Assembly: GCF_030764225.1 (NCBI RefSeq)
Contig: NZ_JASAXH010000023.1
Reading direction: 5' to 3' (one strand)
DNA length: 26,263 bases
Source of the DNA: Phocoenobacter atlanticus
GTDB taxonomy: Bacteria > Pseudomonadota > Gammaproteobacteria > Enterobacterales > Pasteurellaceae
The notes beneath the pieces are model-generated. The model was not told the DNA's origin and ran no database searches. It worked only from the letters and a program-made list of their open reading frames with translations. The position numbers and the translations under genes were made by a program. Positions 15,434 to 23,148 of this stretch are shown one piece after another (the first letter of the stretch is position 1; every line of letters begins with the position of its first letter).

Positions 15434-16792
15434 TTAAAATAGTGTCGCTAATGTTTCATAAATGAGCTGCATATTTAAGATAACCAATACCACTGTAGAT
15501 ATCACACCAAGTACAGTAACAATTTTTGAGTTTACATATTCACCCATTTCTTTCTTACTTGAAGTAATCTTGATTAATGGAATCATTGAAATTGGTAATG
15601 CTACGCATAGGAATACTTGTGAGTAAATAAGCAATGATTCAACCACATCACCACGATCACCCCAAATCATAATACATATGATCACAGGCAATACTGCAAG
15701 TAAACGAGTGACCACACGACGTACCCATAGTGGCACACGTAAGTTGATGAAACCTTCCATTACGATTTGACCTGTTAACGTTCCTGTAATCGTTGCGTTC
15801 TGACCTGATGCTAATAATGCAACCGCAAATAATGACGCTAATGTACCACTTGCAATAGGTCCTACAATTTCAGGATTTTTCAATGCGTCATATAACTGCG
15901 TGAATTTACCTAATTGTTCTGGGTCATTTCCAAAGAATAATGATGCACCAAGTAATAAGAGTAAACAGTTAATAATGAAAGAGAAACCTAATTGAATATT
16001 TGAATCAATAGTCGCAAATTTAAGTGCGTGTTTAAGATCTGCTGGGTCATTTCTATCATATTGACGTGTTTGTACGATTGATGAGTGTAAGTATAAGTTA
16101 TGTGGCATAACCGTTGCACCCACGATACCTAATGCAATCACTAATGCTGAATCTTGCCCTGCAACGTGTTCAGTAAAGATGCTAGTTTGTGGCATAAAGC
16201 CGTTTAACGTAGCCGCTAAATCAGGTTGAGCTAAGGCAACTTCATACGCAAAAATAGTGAAGATTGTGAGAATAAGAATAAAGACAAACGCCTCAATTTT
16301 TCTAAATCCAAAACGCATTAACACTAAGAGTAAGAATACATCGGCAATAGTAATCAACACACCCATTAGCAATGGAATATCAAATAATAAATTCAACGCA
16401 ACGGCTGAACCGATAACTTCGGCAATTTCGGTTGCCATAATCGCAAGCTCTGTGGTTATCCACAACACTTTTGCCATTTTAGGACCAACCATTGCTTTTG
16501 TGGCTTGGGCTAAATCCATTCCTTTTACAATACCTAATTTCGCACACATTGCTTGTAAAAGCATTGCGATTAAACTTGAAAGCAAGATAACAGAAAGTAA
16601 TAGATAACCATACACTGATCCCCCTTGGATAGAGGTAATCCAGTTACCCGGATCCATATACCCCACAGCAACTAATGCCCCTGGACCTGAGAATGCCGCC
16701 AGATTAGCGAAAAAACCTTTTTTTCGTGATGGAATTGAAACCGTATTATTGATTTCTTCAAGACTTATATGAAAATTGTCATTTTTATTCAT
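15434..16792 (-). CDS. mntH: Nramp-family Mn2+/H+ symporter MntH
   Basis: 452 residues, about 40 longer than E. coli MntH, partly through an N-terminal hydrophilic extension (about 1-28). Inner-membrane, roughly eleven hydrophobic segments. DPGNW at 47-51 in helix 1 supplies the metal-binding Asp and Asn, and MPHNLYLHSS near residue 230 is the helix 6 metal-binding signature. It imports Mn2+ (and can carry Fe2+) driven by protons. It is transcribed alone: a near-consensus promoter lies upstream with a Fur-like box just after the predicted start site, and a terminator downstream. Confidence 0.95.
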   Translation of the reverse strand: MNKNDNFHISLEEINNTVSIPSRKKGFFANLAAFSGPGALVAVGYMDPGNWITSIQGGSVYGYLLLSVILLSSLIAMLLQAMCAKLGIVKGMDLAQATKAMVGPKMAKVLWITTELAIMATEIAEVIGSAVALNLLFDIPLLMGVLITIADVFLLLVLMRFGFRKIEAFVFILILTIFTIFAYEVALAQPDLAATLNGFMPQTSIFTEHVAGQDSALVIALGIVGATVMPHNLYLHSSIVQTRQYDRNDPADLKHALKFATIDSNIQLGFSFIINCLLLLLGASLFFGNDPEQLGKFTQLYDALKNPEIVGPIASGTLASLFAVALLASGQNATITGTLTGQIVMEGFINLRVPLWVRRVVTRLLAVLPVIICIMIWGDRGDVVESLLIYSQVFLCVALPISMIPLIKITSSKKEMGEYVNSKIVTVLGVISTVVLVILNMQLIYETLATLF

Positions 16793-16814
16793 TTTTATTT
16801 ACACCTTTATAAAT

Positions 16815-16833
16815 GAGAATGAGAATTGATTGA
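16815..16833. promoter_or_regulatory. Candidate Fur box in the mntH leader
   Basis: GAGAATGAGAATTGATTGA contains two adjacent GAGAAT hexamers, each 5 of 6 to the Fur unit GATAAT. It lies about 10-28 bases downstream of the predicted mntH start site, where binding would block transcription. MntR is an alternative regulator. Confidence 0.55.
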
Positions 16834-16849
16834 GTTGTTAGGTGGGGGA

Positions 16850-16878
16850 ATTCTAAAGAGATTAGTAATTTATGTCAA
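16850..16878 (-). promoter_or_regulatory. mntH promoter (sigma-70 type)
   Basis: Perfect TTGACA (16873-16878), 17-base spacer, TAGAAT (16850-16855, 5 of 6). The predicted start is near 16843, about 50 bases before the ATG. Confidence 0.85.
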
Positions 16879-16929
16879 TAAAAAGTATAAAATAACGACA
16901 ATAAAATACACTAAATTTTCAATTTTGTC

Positions 16930-16957
16930 TTGAATTATTTAAATGTGTTACTATATT
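16930..16957 (+). promoter_or_regulatory. Candidate grpE promoter
   Basis: TTGAAT (16930-16935), 16-base spacer, TATATT (16952-16957). The context CTTGAA also resembles the heat-shock sigma-32 -35 element, but a C-rich -10 (CCCCAT) is missing, so heat-shock control is not demonstrated. Confidence 0.5.
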
Positions 16958-16999
16958 GCTTGTGTATATTTAACTTTACTTTAATTTAAAGGATATAAA

Positions 17000-17620
17000 A
17001 TGACGAATAAAACAGAAAATAATCAACCTGAACAAGAAATTGAAATCTCAGAAGATCTACAACAAAAAGAATTACAACAAGAAAACGAACAGATAGAAGA
17101 AAGTATTGAAATTCAAGATGAACCAAGTTTAGGTATTGATGAATTAGCCATTGCACAAACTCGTATTACTGAATTAGAAACTTATATTGCAGAAGCAAAT
17201 AATCGAGAAAGAGATATTTTGTTACGTGCCAAAGCAGAAAATGAAAATACTCGCCGTCGTGCCGAACAAGATGTCGAAAAAGCCCATAAATTTGCTTTAG
17301 AAAAATTCTCAAAAGACTTATTAAACGTGGTTGATAATTTAGAGCGTGCATTAGAAACTTTAGAAGGTGTTGATGAAACTATTAAACCACTAATTGAAGG
17401 TGTTGAACTTACGCATAAAGAATTAACCTCTGTATTAAATCGCTACGGAGTACAAGCTTTTGGTGAAGTAGGAGAAGCCTTTAATCCTGAAATGCATCAA
17501 GCAATCTCACAAAAAGATGTAGAAGGTATTGAATCAAACCACATTAGTATTGTGTTACAAAAAGGGTATAAATTAAATGACCGAGTCATTCGTGATGCAA
17601 TGGTAATGGTTGCACCTTAA
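17000..17620 (+). CDS. grpE: Nucleotide exchange factor GrpE
   Basis: 206 residues. Co-chaperone that releases ADP from DnaK in the DnaK-DnaJ-GrpE cycle, cytoplasmic, acting as a dimer. An acidic, Gln/Glu-rich N-terminus (about 1-55) leads into a long coiled coil (about 60-110, RAKAENENTRRRAEQDVEKAHKF). The C-terminal beta domain carries the family signature VLQKGYKLNDRVIRDAMVMVA at the very end, and HQAISQ precedes it. The gene is divergent from mntH and ends in a strong terminator 16 bases after the stop. Confidence 0.97.
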   Translation: MTNKTENNQPEQEIEISEDLQQKELQQENEQIEESIEIQDEPSLGIDELAIAQTRITELETYIAEANNRERDILLRAKAENENTRRRAEQDVEKAHKFALEKFSKDLLNVVDNLERALETLEGVDETIKPLIEGVELTHKELTSVLNRYGVQAFGEVGEAFNPEMHQAISQKDVEGIESNHISIVLQKGYKLNDRVIRDAMVMVAP

Positions 17621-17636
17621 CTTTTCATCTTTATTC

Positions 17637-17680
17637 ACTCCCTTTTTATTCACTATAATAAAAAGGGAGTTTATTTTTAA
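17637..17680 (+). terminator. Rho-independent terminator of grpE
   Basis: Arms ACTCCCTTTTTATT (17637-17650) and AATAAAAAGGGAGT (17657-17670), a perfect 14-base stem with a 6-base loop, followed by TTATTTTT. Confidence 0.9.
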
Positions 17681-17690
17681 AGGTTTTCAA

Positions 17691-18143
17691 ATGTCCCTAC
17701 AACTCAATGCCATTGCTCTCCTTTTAGCGATATTAATTCTTCTCGGATTATTTAGCCAAAATACCCCTGTTACCATTTCTGCAGCAATTTTGTTGATTAT
17801 GCAACAAACCCTACTTTCTAAATATATTCCTGATGCGGATAAATATGGACTAAAAATAGGGATTATTATTTTAACTATCGGCGTGCTAGCCCCTTTGGTT
17901 TCAGGTAGGATTGCCTTACCACCACTTAATGAATTTTTAAATTTTAAAATGGTTGGTGCTATTGTTGTGGGTATTGTTGTTGCGTGGCTTGGCGGACGTG
18001 GTATTCCATTAATGACCAACAACCCACCTTTGATTACAGGCTTAATGATTGGAACAGTGTTAGGTGTCGCATTCTTTGGTGGTATTCCTGTTGGTCCATT
18101 GATTGCGGCTGGGATTTTGTCTTTGGTTATTGGAAAGGGTTGA
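17691..18143 (+). CDS. yeaL: Inner-membrane protein of the YeaL/UPF0756 (DUF441) family
   Basis: 150 residues from the ATG at 17691, with AAAGG 7 bases upstream; an upstream in-frame start would pass through the grpE terminator. Four to five hydrophobic segments: about 5-24, 28-44, 52-70, 85-100 and 113-148. Glycine-rich turns (GGRGIP, NNPPLITGLMIGT, FFGGIPVGPLIAAG) are typical of the family. Function is not established. It follows the grpE terminator, so it probably has its own promoter or depends on readthrough. Confidence 0.9.
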   Translation: MSLQLNAIALLLAILILLGLFSQNTPVTISAAILLIMQQTLLSKYIPDADKYGLKIGIIILTIGVLAPLVSGRIALPPLNEFLNFKMVGAIVVGIVVAWLGGRGIPLMTNNPPLITGLMIGTVLGVAFFGGIPVGPLIAAGILSLVIGKG

Positions 18144-18165
18144 TATATAAAGAAAAATCACGTAA

Positions 18166-18185
18166 AGACGTAGTAATCTACGTCT
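18166..18185. terminator. Hairpin after yeaL
   Basis: AGACGTAG, TAAT loop, CTACGTCT: a perfect 8-base stem 22 bases after the yeaL stop. No T-run follows, so this is a weak terminator candidate or a small repeat. Confidence 0.4.
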
Positions 18186-18267
18186 CAAAATATAGGTTGA
18201 TATACCCAAACTAACATCTGCCAATCAGCCACTATATTTTCCAAAAAATAAATTTATATCAAGTTAG

Positions 18268-18354
18268 TCAAAAAAGTTAAATAAAGCAGAACGAGAGCTT
18301 AATCATCGCTCTAAAAAACAACGAGGATTTTACTCTCCTTCTGAGTTATTTTAA
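18268..18354 (+). pseudogene. Remnant resembling the C-terminus of an IS30-family transposase
   Basis: An in-frame stretch of 28 codons ending at TAA (18352-18354), preceded directly by an in-frame TAG at 18265. The peptide ends RELNHRSKKQRGFYSPSELF. The pattern LNxRxRKxxGxxxPxEhF is the usual ending of IS30-like transposases. Nothing upstream (18186-18264) continues the match and no inverted repeat was found, so only the tail of a decayed element would be left. It is short, and chance similarity is possible. Confidence 0.45.
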
Positions 18355-18382
18355 GCAATATTACGCTTATAAGTTAAATCTA

Positions 18383-19633
18383 CTATTTTAGCTGCAATTT
18401 ATTTTGTTGTTCTTTCTTTTTCTTCCAAAATAACGCTTCTTCTTTATCTTGTTTTTCTAGCATTGGTTCGTAGCGTTTATCTGTAAGCATTTTCATAAAG
18501 GCAACTAGAGCTTCTACTTTGCGGTCGGTCATTCGTTTTGCTCTAAGATCATCTAGATCTACTGTTGCTGGCACTTCTGGTTCTCCCCACGCTTTACCTG
18601 TTTCAGGATTTAAGACACGCTCTTTGTTATTGTATTTATCATAAAATTCAACCACTGTTCTGAGATGCTTAAAGACACCATTGTGCATATAAGGTCCTGT
18701 AACGGCAACATTTCGTAATGTTGGGGTTTTAAACTTGCCTTCCAGTTCTTTTAGATTTGGTTGATCTTTTAGTTTGGTATTCTCTGCTAAGCCTTTATCA
18801 ACAAAGTTATCACCTAAATTATTCATTTCAATTAACTCAAGATTTTTAGGTGTTCCGATATTGCGATATTGGAAATTCGTAAAAATTTCTTGTTTATTTC
18901 CTTCTGGAAAAAGTTTATGGCAGTTTGAACAACTGACGTTATCATTTGAGAAGAATAGCGTCATACCTAAGTCTTCCAATACATCCAGTTCATATTCATC
19001 TTTTAAGAAACGATCATATTTGGAATCAAATGGACTAAATTCTTGACTCTTTTCAAAGGTTTCAATTGCGTCTGTCATTGCTGTATACGCTTTCTCTGTA
19101 TTATCAAAAATATCTTTACCATAAGATTGTGTAAAGGCTTTTTGATAAAAAGGTTTTGCTTTTAATCGTTCGATAACTGCTTGTTTATTTGGCATATTCA
19201 TTTCAACAGGGTTGAGTGGTGGTCCTCCTGCTTGTTCAGCAAGGGTATCAGCCCGTCCGTCCCAGAACTGCCCTCCTGTCCATTCTTTTTGTTTTTTATC
19301 AAAATGGAAAACTGGGGATAATGCGGCATAACTTGCCGTTGGTACATTGCGGTTACCTTTTGAATGTCCGTCATCCCCCAATGCCACAATCGCACCATTT
19401 TTATAGGTACGCATATCAACAAAGCCTTTAGTTGGGGAATGGCAAGTTGCACAGGAAAGTGTGCCATTTAAGGATAATGCTGTATCAAAATAGAGTTTTT
19501 TTCCCAGTTCTATTTTGGCGAGTACTTGCTTATCTTTATTAATCAATGCATTAGTCTGTTTATCTAAGGCATAAGCTGAATTTAATGATGTCGCAAGTAT
19601 CAATAGTGTGAATATATTTTTTTTATTTTTCAT
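18383..19633 (-). CDS. Di-heme cytochrome c peroxidase-like protein
   Basis: 416 residues with a signal peptide (about 1-22, ending AYA). Two c-type heme motifs, CATCH (61-65) and CSNCH (235-239), about 170 residues apart, with RNVPT between them and TPTLRNVAVTGPYMHNG later: the CcpA/MauG fold. The C-terminal tail is a lysine/glutamine-rich helix beyond the usual end. Periplasmic; the family reduces H2O2 or oxidises protein substrates using two hemes. Its ATG overlaps the TGA of the upstream hydroxylase gene (ATGA), so it is translationally coupled as the last gene of the imelysin/di-heme cluster. It could be a classical peroxide-scavenging enzyme or a MauG-like modifying enzyme; context favours a role tied to iron and redox chemistry. 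Confidence 0.9.
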   Translation of the reverse strand: MKNKKNIFTLLILATSLNSAYALDKQTNALINKDKQVLAKIELGKKLYFDTALSLNGTLSCATCHSPTKGFVDMRTYKNGAIVALGDDGHSKGNRNVPTASYAALSPVFHFDKKQKEWTGGQFWDGRADTLAEQAGGPPLNPVEMNMPNKQAVIERLKAKPFYQKAFTQSYGKDIFDNTEKAYTAMTDAIETFEKSQEFSPFDSKYDRFLKDEYELDVLEDLGMTLFFSNDNVSCSNCHKLFPEGNKQEIFTNFQYRNIGTPKNLELIEMNNLGDNFVDKGLAENTKLKDQPNLKELEGKFKTPTLRNVAVTGPYMHNGVFKHLRTVVEFYDKYNNKERVLNPETGKAWGEPEVPATVDLDDLRAKRMTDRKVEALVAFMKMLTDKRYEPMLEKQDKEEALFWKKKKEQQNKLQLK

Positions 19634-20553
19634 TGTTTTTTCCTCATCTTTAAAATATCGAGAAAAGGTTGATAAAGTAACCCTCCAAGTGTTCTATATG
19701 GTTGTGCCATTTTTTCAGGAAAACCATATTTTTGAGGTTTTTCTATTTCAGCTGCACTTTGCCACGAACCAAAAATAAAATCCCAAATTCCTAAATATCC
19801 CCCGTAATTTTTATTTGAAAATTTAGCGGTATGGTGTAGCTGATGTTGTGCTGGTGAAATAAAAAAACGTTCTATCCATTTTGGATAATAAAAATAGATA
19901 TGTGAATGTCGAAGATTTGCTCCCAATAGTAAGAAAATAAAAATAAAAGCATTACAACCTAAAATTGTCCAAACACCTAGTTTTGCACCAAATAGCCATA
20001 GGCAAATCCCCGTCACTAAACCTGTTGAAAGTGAATAGCGAATGCCAAACAATAGGTTTTCAACAGGATGAATACGATAAAACGAAATTGGATTTAAAAC
20101 TTCACAGCTATGGTGTACTTTATGAAATGCCCATAATAGTGGAATGGTATGTAAAAATCGGTGTAACCAGTAGCGAGTAAAATCACTGACGATAAAAAGA
20201 CTTAATGAATAAATCGCAATAATGACAATATTAGGTAAATGAATGGAATACATCATATCAGGTTTGAGATAAAGTAATCCCTTTAAAACCCACATCGCGA
20301 TTTCTTTTGCTGAAATTAAAAGTGGTGCCAAAATAAAGACTTTAATCAAGGTATTTAAGATGAAATAAATATAATCCAAAATAGCACTTGGGTGACACCA
20401 GTAAGTGTTTAATTTGCATTTTTTTACAATAATCTTACCGCTTACAAAATAAACAAAGATACCATAAATCAAGATCAAACAAAGTGTGCTGACTAAATAT
20501 AGCCAGTACACTCGTTGATTTGGATTTAAAAAATAGCTTTGAATAATATCCAT
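19630..20553 (-). CDS. Membrane fatty acid hydroxylase / sterol desaturase family protein
   Basis: 307 residues with hydrophobic segments near 15-38, 60-82, 108-124 and 158-212. Histidine boxes in family order: HRFLH (131-135), HKVHH (144-148) and HQLHH (227-231), plus His in RHSH (215-218). These bind the non-heme di-iron centre of the sterol desaturase/fatty acid hydroxylase superfamily (PF04116). Such enzymes use O2 to hydroxylate or desaturate lipid chains at the membrane. Substrate unknown; bacteria of this family lack sterols, so a lipid or isoprenoid is likelier. It starts 24 bases after the imelysin-like gene and overlaps the peroxidase gene by 4 bases, so it belongs to the same transcript. 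Confidence 0.88.
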   Translation of the reverse strand: MDIIQSYFLNPNQRVYWLYLVSTLCLILIYGIFVYFVSGKIIVKKCKLNTYWCHPSAILDYIYFILNTLIKVFILAPLLISAKEIAMWVLKGLLYLKPDMMYSIHLPNIVIIAIYSLSLFIVSDFTRYWLHRFLHTIPLLWAFHKVHHSCEVLNPISFYRIHPVENLLFGIRYSLSTGLVTGICLWLFGAKLGVWTILGCNAFIFIFLLLGANLRHSHIYFYYPKWIERFFISPAQHQLHHTAKFSNKNYGGYLGIWDFIFGSWQSAAEIEKPQKYGFPEKMAQPYRTLGGLLYQPFLDILKMRKKQ

Positions 20554-20577
20554 TTTTATACCGTAAAGAAATAAAGT

Positions 20578-21576
20578 TTAATCTCCATCAGCTTCTAAAA
20601 TTTTACCTTCAATAGGAAGCTGTTCTAAAATAGTTGTGTAGTAGGTAAAATATAAATGTGCTAAATCTAGCATTATTGGTTTAATATCTTGAGCATTAAA
20701 ATTATTTAATTTTGCTAATTGATTACTGATCTTTGTTAAATGATGTTGAGCAGTCGTTACCCCTTTATCTAACCCTCTTAAGCGTAACAGTGTTGCAAAA
20801 TTATCAAATTTTTGTTTACCGATTAAAGATTGCTGAGCATCAATAATTGCTTTTGCTGCTTCGATACTGAGCTGACTTAAAGGATATTCTGCACGCATCG
20901 GTTCAGGATTACCTTTATATTTACTGGTAACTCCCGCAGGATCACCTAATCGCCAATCTTTAAGTTTAAATACACGATCTGCCATTACATCAATCAACAT
21001 TTTAATTGCGTTATTAGGATCTTTTATAAACTGAGCTTTATTGGTGGTGTAGAATTCATCAATTTCAGAGAGACGCTCACAAATTGTATCCACCATTATG
21101 TTTGCGAATTGTGTGCGTCTTTCTGTCCATTCACCTTTGGTATATAAAACAGTTTCTAGGGCAGTAAACGATTTATACGAATTTTTAAAAAGAGCTATTT
21201 GTGGATCTTGATTTCCTTCTAATAGGCGTAAAATACTCTTTGAAATTTCTTCATTACCTAAGTGGAAAATATCTAAATAAGTAGGTAGATCAATTAAATC
21301 AGCATTCATATCTGCCGCAATGTAATTAGCTTCTACTTTTTTCCAGTTTAAAATAAGACGTTTAAAATCTTGTTGATAACGATCTTGGGATTGATTTTTG
21401 GTTAAATCCGTTAAGAAAAGATCGCAAGATTGTTTTGCATTACGGGTATCTTTTACAATCACATTATCATAAATTGAGCTTAATATAGCGGTCTCTTTTT
21501 CTACATTATTTGCAAAAACAAGACTTGGAATACAGAAAAGCAACATTCCGATACTTTTTTTTACATAATTTTTCAT
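20578..21576 (-). CDS. Second imelysin-family protein, divergent
   Basis: 332 residues with a signal peptide ending VFA (about 1-22). All-helical imelysin (peptidase M75-like) features: KNSYKSFTALETVLYT aligns with the imelysin motif GxHxxE, but the Gly and His are replaced (SFTALE, 136-141), with only the Glu kept. DRVFKLKDWRLGDPAG and the C-terminal helices resemble the shorter imelysins encoded beside DUF1111 proteins. Its ATG overlaps the stop of the di-heme oxidoreductase (TAATG). Probably periplasmic or lipid-anchored by context; no lipobox Cys is seen. Imelysins are iron-regulated proteins thought to handle iron or heme rather than act as proteases. The missing His suggests altered or lost metal binding. 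Confidence 0.8.
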   Translation of the reverse strand: MKNYVKKSIGMLLFCIPSLVFANNVEKETAILSSIYDNVIVKDTRNAKQSCDLFLTDLTKNQSQDRYQQDFKRLILNWKKVEANYIAADMNADLIDLPTYLDIFHLGNEEISKSILRLLEGNQDPQIALFKNSYKSFTALETVLYTKGEWTERRTQFANIMVDTICERLSEIDEFYTTNKAQFIKDPNNAIKMLIDVMADRVFKLKDWRLGDPAGVTSKYKGNPEPMRAEYPLSQLSIEAAKAIIDAQQSLIGKQKFDNFATLLRLRGLDKGVTTAQHHLTKISNQLAKLNNFNAQDIKPIMLDLAHLYFTYYTTILEQLPIEGKILEADGD

Positions 21577-23006
21577 TATAAATTCTCCAAAAATTCAATA
21601 AGTTGTTGACGTTGTTCTTTTGGTAAGGCTTTAAATCGCTTTTTCACTTCTTTCGCTTCACCATCGTGCCAGAATACCGCTTGTTCAATCGTTTTGGCTC
21701 GTCCATCGTGAAGCAGTCCTAATTTTGCTCTTAGTTTAATGCCTAATCCCCATAATGGTTGGGTTCGCCATTCAACACCTTGTGCAGTATATTCATTACG
21801 TTTATCTGCTAATCCCTCTCCCATATCGTGAATTAGAAAATCACTAAAAGGTGAAAATGCGATGCCAGAAGGTGTTGTCCAATTTTCTTTATGGCAAGAG
21901 ATACAACCTAAATCATTAAATAATTTATAACCTTCTACAAACTGGTCTTTTGGTCGTTGTTTCGGTGCTTTTAAATGAGCGACATAAAACGCAATCCCTT
22001 TTAAACGTAAATCGGGTAAGTCTAATAATCCTTCAGGAGATGGACGTCCGATTGGTGCATTTAAGCACTCTGTTTGTGCCTTCATACAATTTTCTTTTGG
22101 GAAGAAACGATTTGTTAATCCCATATCGTGGGCTGCTGCATCTGCTGTTTGTACAGCAAGGGTTGGAGCTTGAGCTTTTAAACCAAAGCGACCAACCATT
22201 TTTTGATGTGTATAAGGATGATAAACCCAATTTACTCGACCAGATATGCCATCATTATCACGATCATTAGGATCTTCATTGGCAATGATTTGTTCATCAG
22301 TAAGCGCTTCAATTAATCCCATCCCTGCAAGCATTGGTGCCATTCGTAAACTAATATGTGTTTGAGGGGCGAGTTTGCCATAATTTTCATTATAAATAGT
22401 AGCAATCGGTTTTTGCAACGTTACTTTTGTTCCATCATCAAATTGCTCAACCCTTGTTTCAAATTCAATCTGAGGCTTAGCTTCAAAAGGTGCACCTGAA
22501 TTACCATTAATAGAAAGTTGCCCACCATAAATAGGATCGGTATATTGTGCTTTAAAAGTTTGATTAAAATCATATGTTTTTGATAAATTAACAAATTTAA
22601 ATGCTAAAGCACGGTTAATATGACCTTGTTCATTTTTAATATACCCAAAGTTACGTTTACCGTGACAGCTTACACAAGTATTGGCACTAAACAAAGGACC
22701 TAAACCATCTCGTGCTGTTGTAGCACTTGGTGCAGCCACCCAAGGAATTGTAAAAAAAGAACGCCCTATTGTAAAAAGATCTTCTTCATCATAATCTAAT
22801 CCATTAATTTGATGTTTTAACGGAAAAGTATTTCGTGAATTTTTAGTTTCAAACCAACGCTCAGGATCTTTTTCTTTTTTTTGACTTACAATAGGATTTA
22901 ATAATTCAGGATCAATACTGGTTGAATGCTCAGCAAAACCAAAATTTGGCAATCCAATATTGATTGCAATAATTAAAGATAAAAAATTATAGTGATGTAA
23001 AGACAT
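21576..23006 (-). CDS. Di-heme oxidoreductase, DUF1111/DHOR (thiol oxidoreductase-like) family
   Basis: 476 residues with a signal peptide (about 1-25, ending GFA). Two c-type heme sites: CVSCH (111-115, in FSANTCVSCHGKRNFG) and CISCH (368-372, in LFNDLGCISCHKENW). DPNDRDNDGISGRVNW (about 245-260) is a Ca-binding-like loop typical of the family, and GLGIKLRAKLGLLHDGRAKTIEQAVFWHDGEA is its C-terminal signature. Periplasmic electron-transfer protein; in other gammaproteobacteria it is encoded between two imelysin genes under Fur control. A terminator-like hairpin separates it from the upstream imelysin gene, so expression may be partly readthrough or from its own promoter in 23007-23060. Confidence 0.9.
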   Translation of the reverse strand: MSLHHYNFLSLIIAINIGLPNFGFAEHSTSIDPELLNPIVSQKKEKDPERWFETKNSRNTFPLKHQINGLDYDEEDLFTIGRSFFTIPWVAAPSATTARDGLGPLFSANTCVSCHGKRNFGYIKNEQGHINRALAFKFVNLSKTYDFNQTFKAQYTDPIYGGQLSINGNSGAPFEAKPQIEFETRVEQFDDGTKVTLQKPIATIYNENYGKLAPQTHISLRMAPMLAGMGLIEALTDEQIIANEDPNDRDNDGISGRVNWVYHPYTHQKMVGRFGLKAQAPTLAVQTADAAAHDMGLTNRFFPKENCMKAQTECLNAPIGRPSPEGLLDLPDLRLKGIAFYVAHLKAPKQRPKDQFVEGYKLFNDLGCISCHKENWTTPSGIAFSPFSDFLIHDMGEGLADKRNEYTAQGVEWRTQPLWGLGIKLRAKLGLLHDGRAKTIEQAVFWHDGEAKEVKKRFKALPKEQRQQLIEFLENL

Positions 23007-23063
23007 ATATAACCTATTCTAACAACCGAAAATAAAATTTAACACATTGAATAACTTAATAAA

Positions 23064-23100
23064 AAAAGCAGTCAATTCCATCTAGAATTGTACTGCTTTT
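23064..23100 (-). terminator. Hairpin between the imelysin and di-heme genes
   Basis: Arms AAAAGCAGTCAATTC (23064-23078) and GAATTGTACTGCTTTT (23085-23100) pair with one bulged base. On the minus strand the stem is followed by a T-run. It is a likely intrinsic terminator or attenuator after the first imelysin gene, 49 bases beyond its stop. Confidence 0.8.
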
Positions 23101-23148
23101 TATTCTCATTACTAGTTATAAACTAACTGTTTTTTGATTAGTAGCAAA

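Noticed and set aside
16921..16960. Sigma-32 heat-shock promoter for grpE
   Set aside because: CTTGAA fits the -35 but no CCCCAT-like -10 follows at the right distance; a sigma-70 reading is as good.
17610..17690. Upstream start for yeaL
   Set aside because: The extension would translate through the grpE terminator; the ATG at 17691 has a proper RBS and gives the normal family length.
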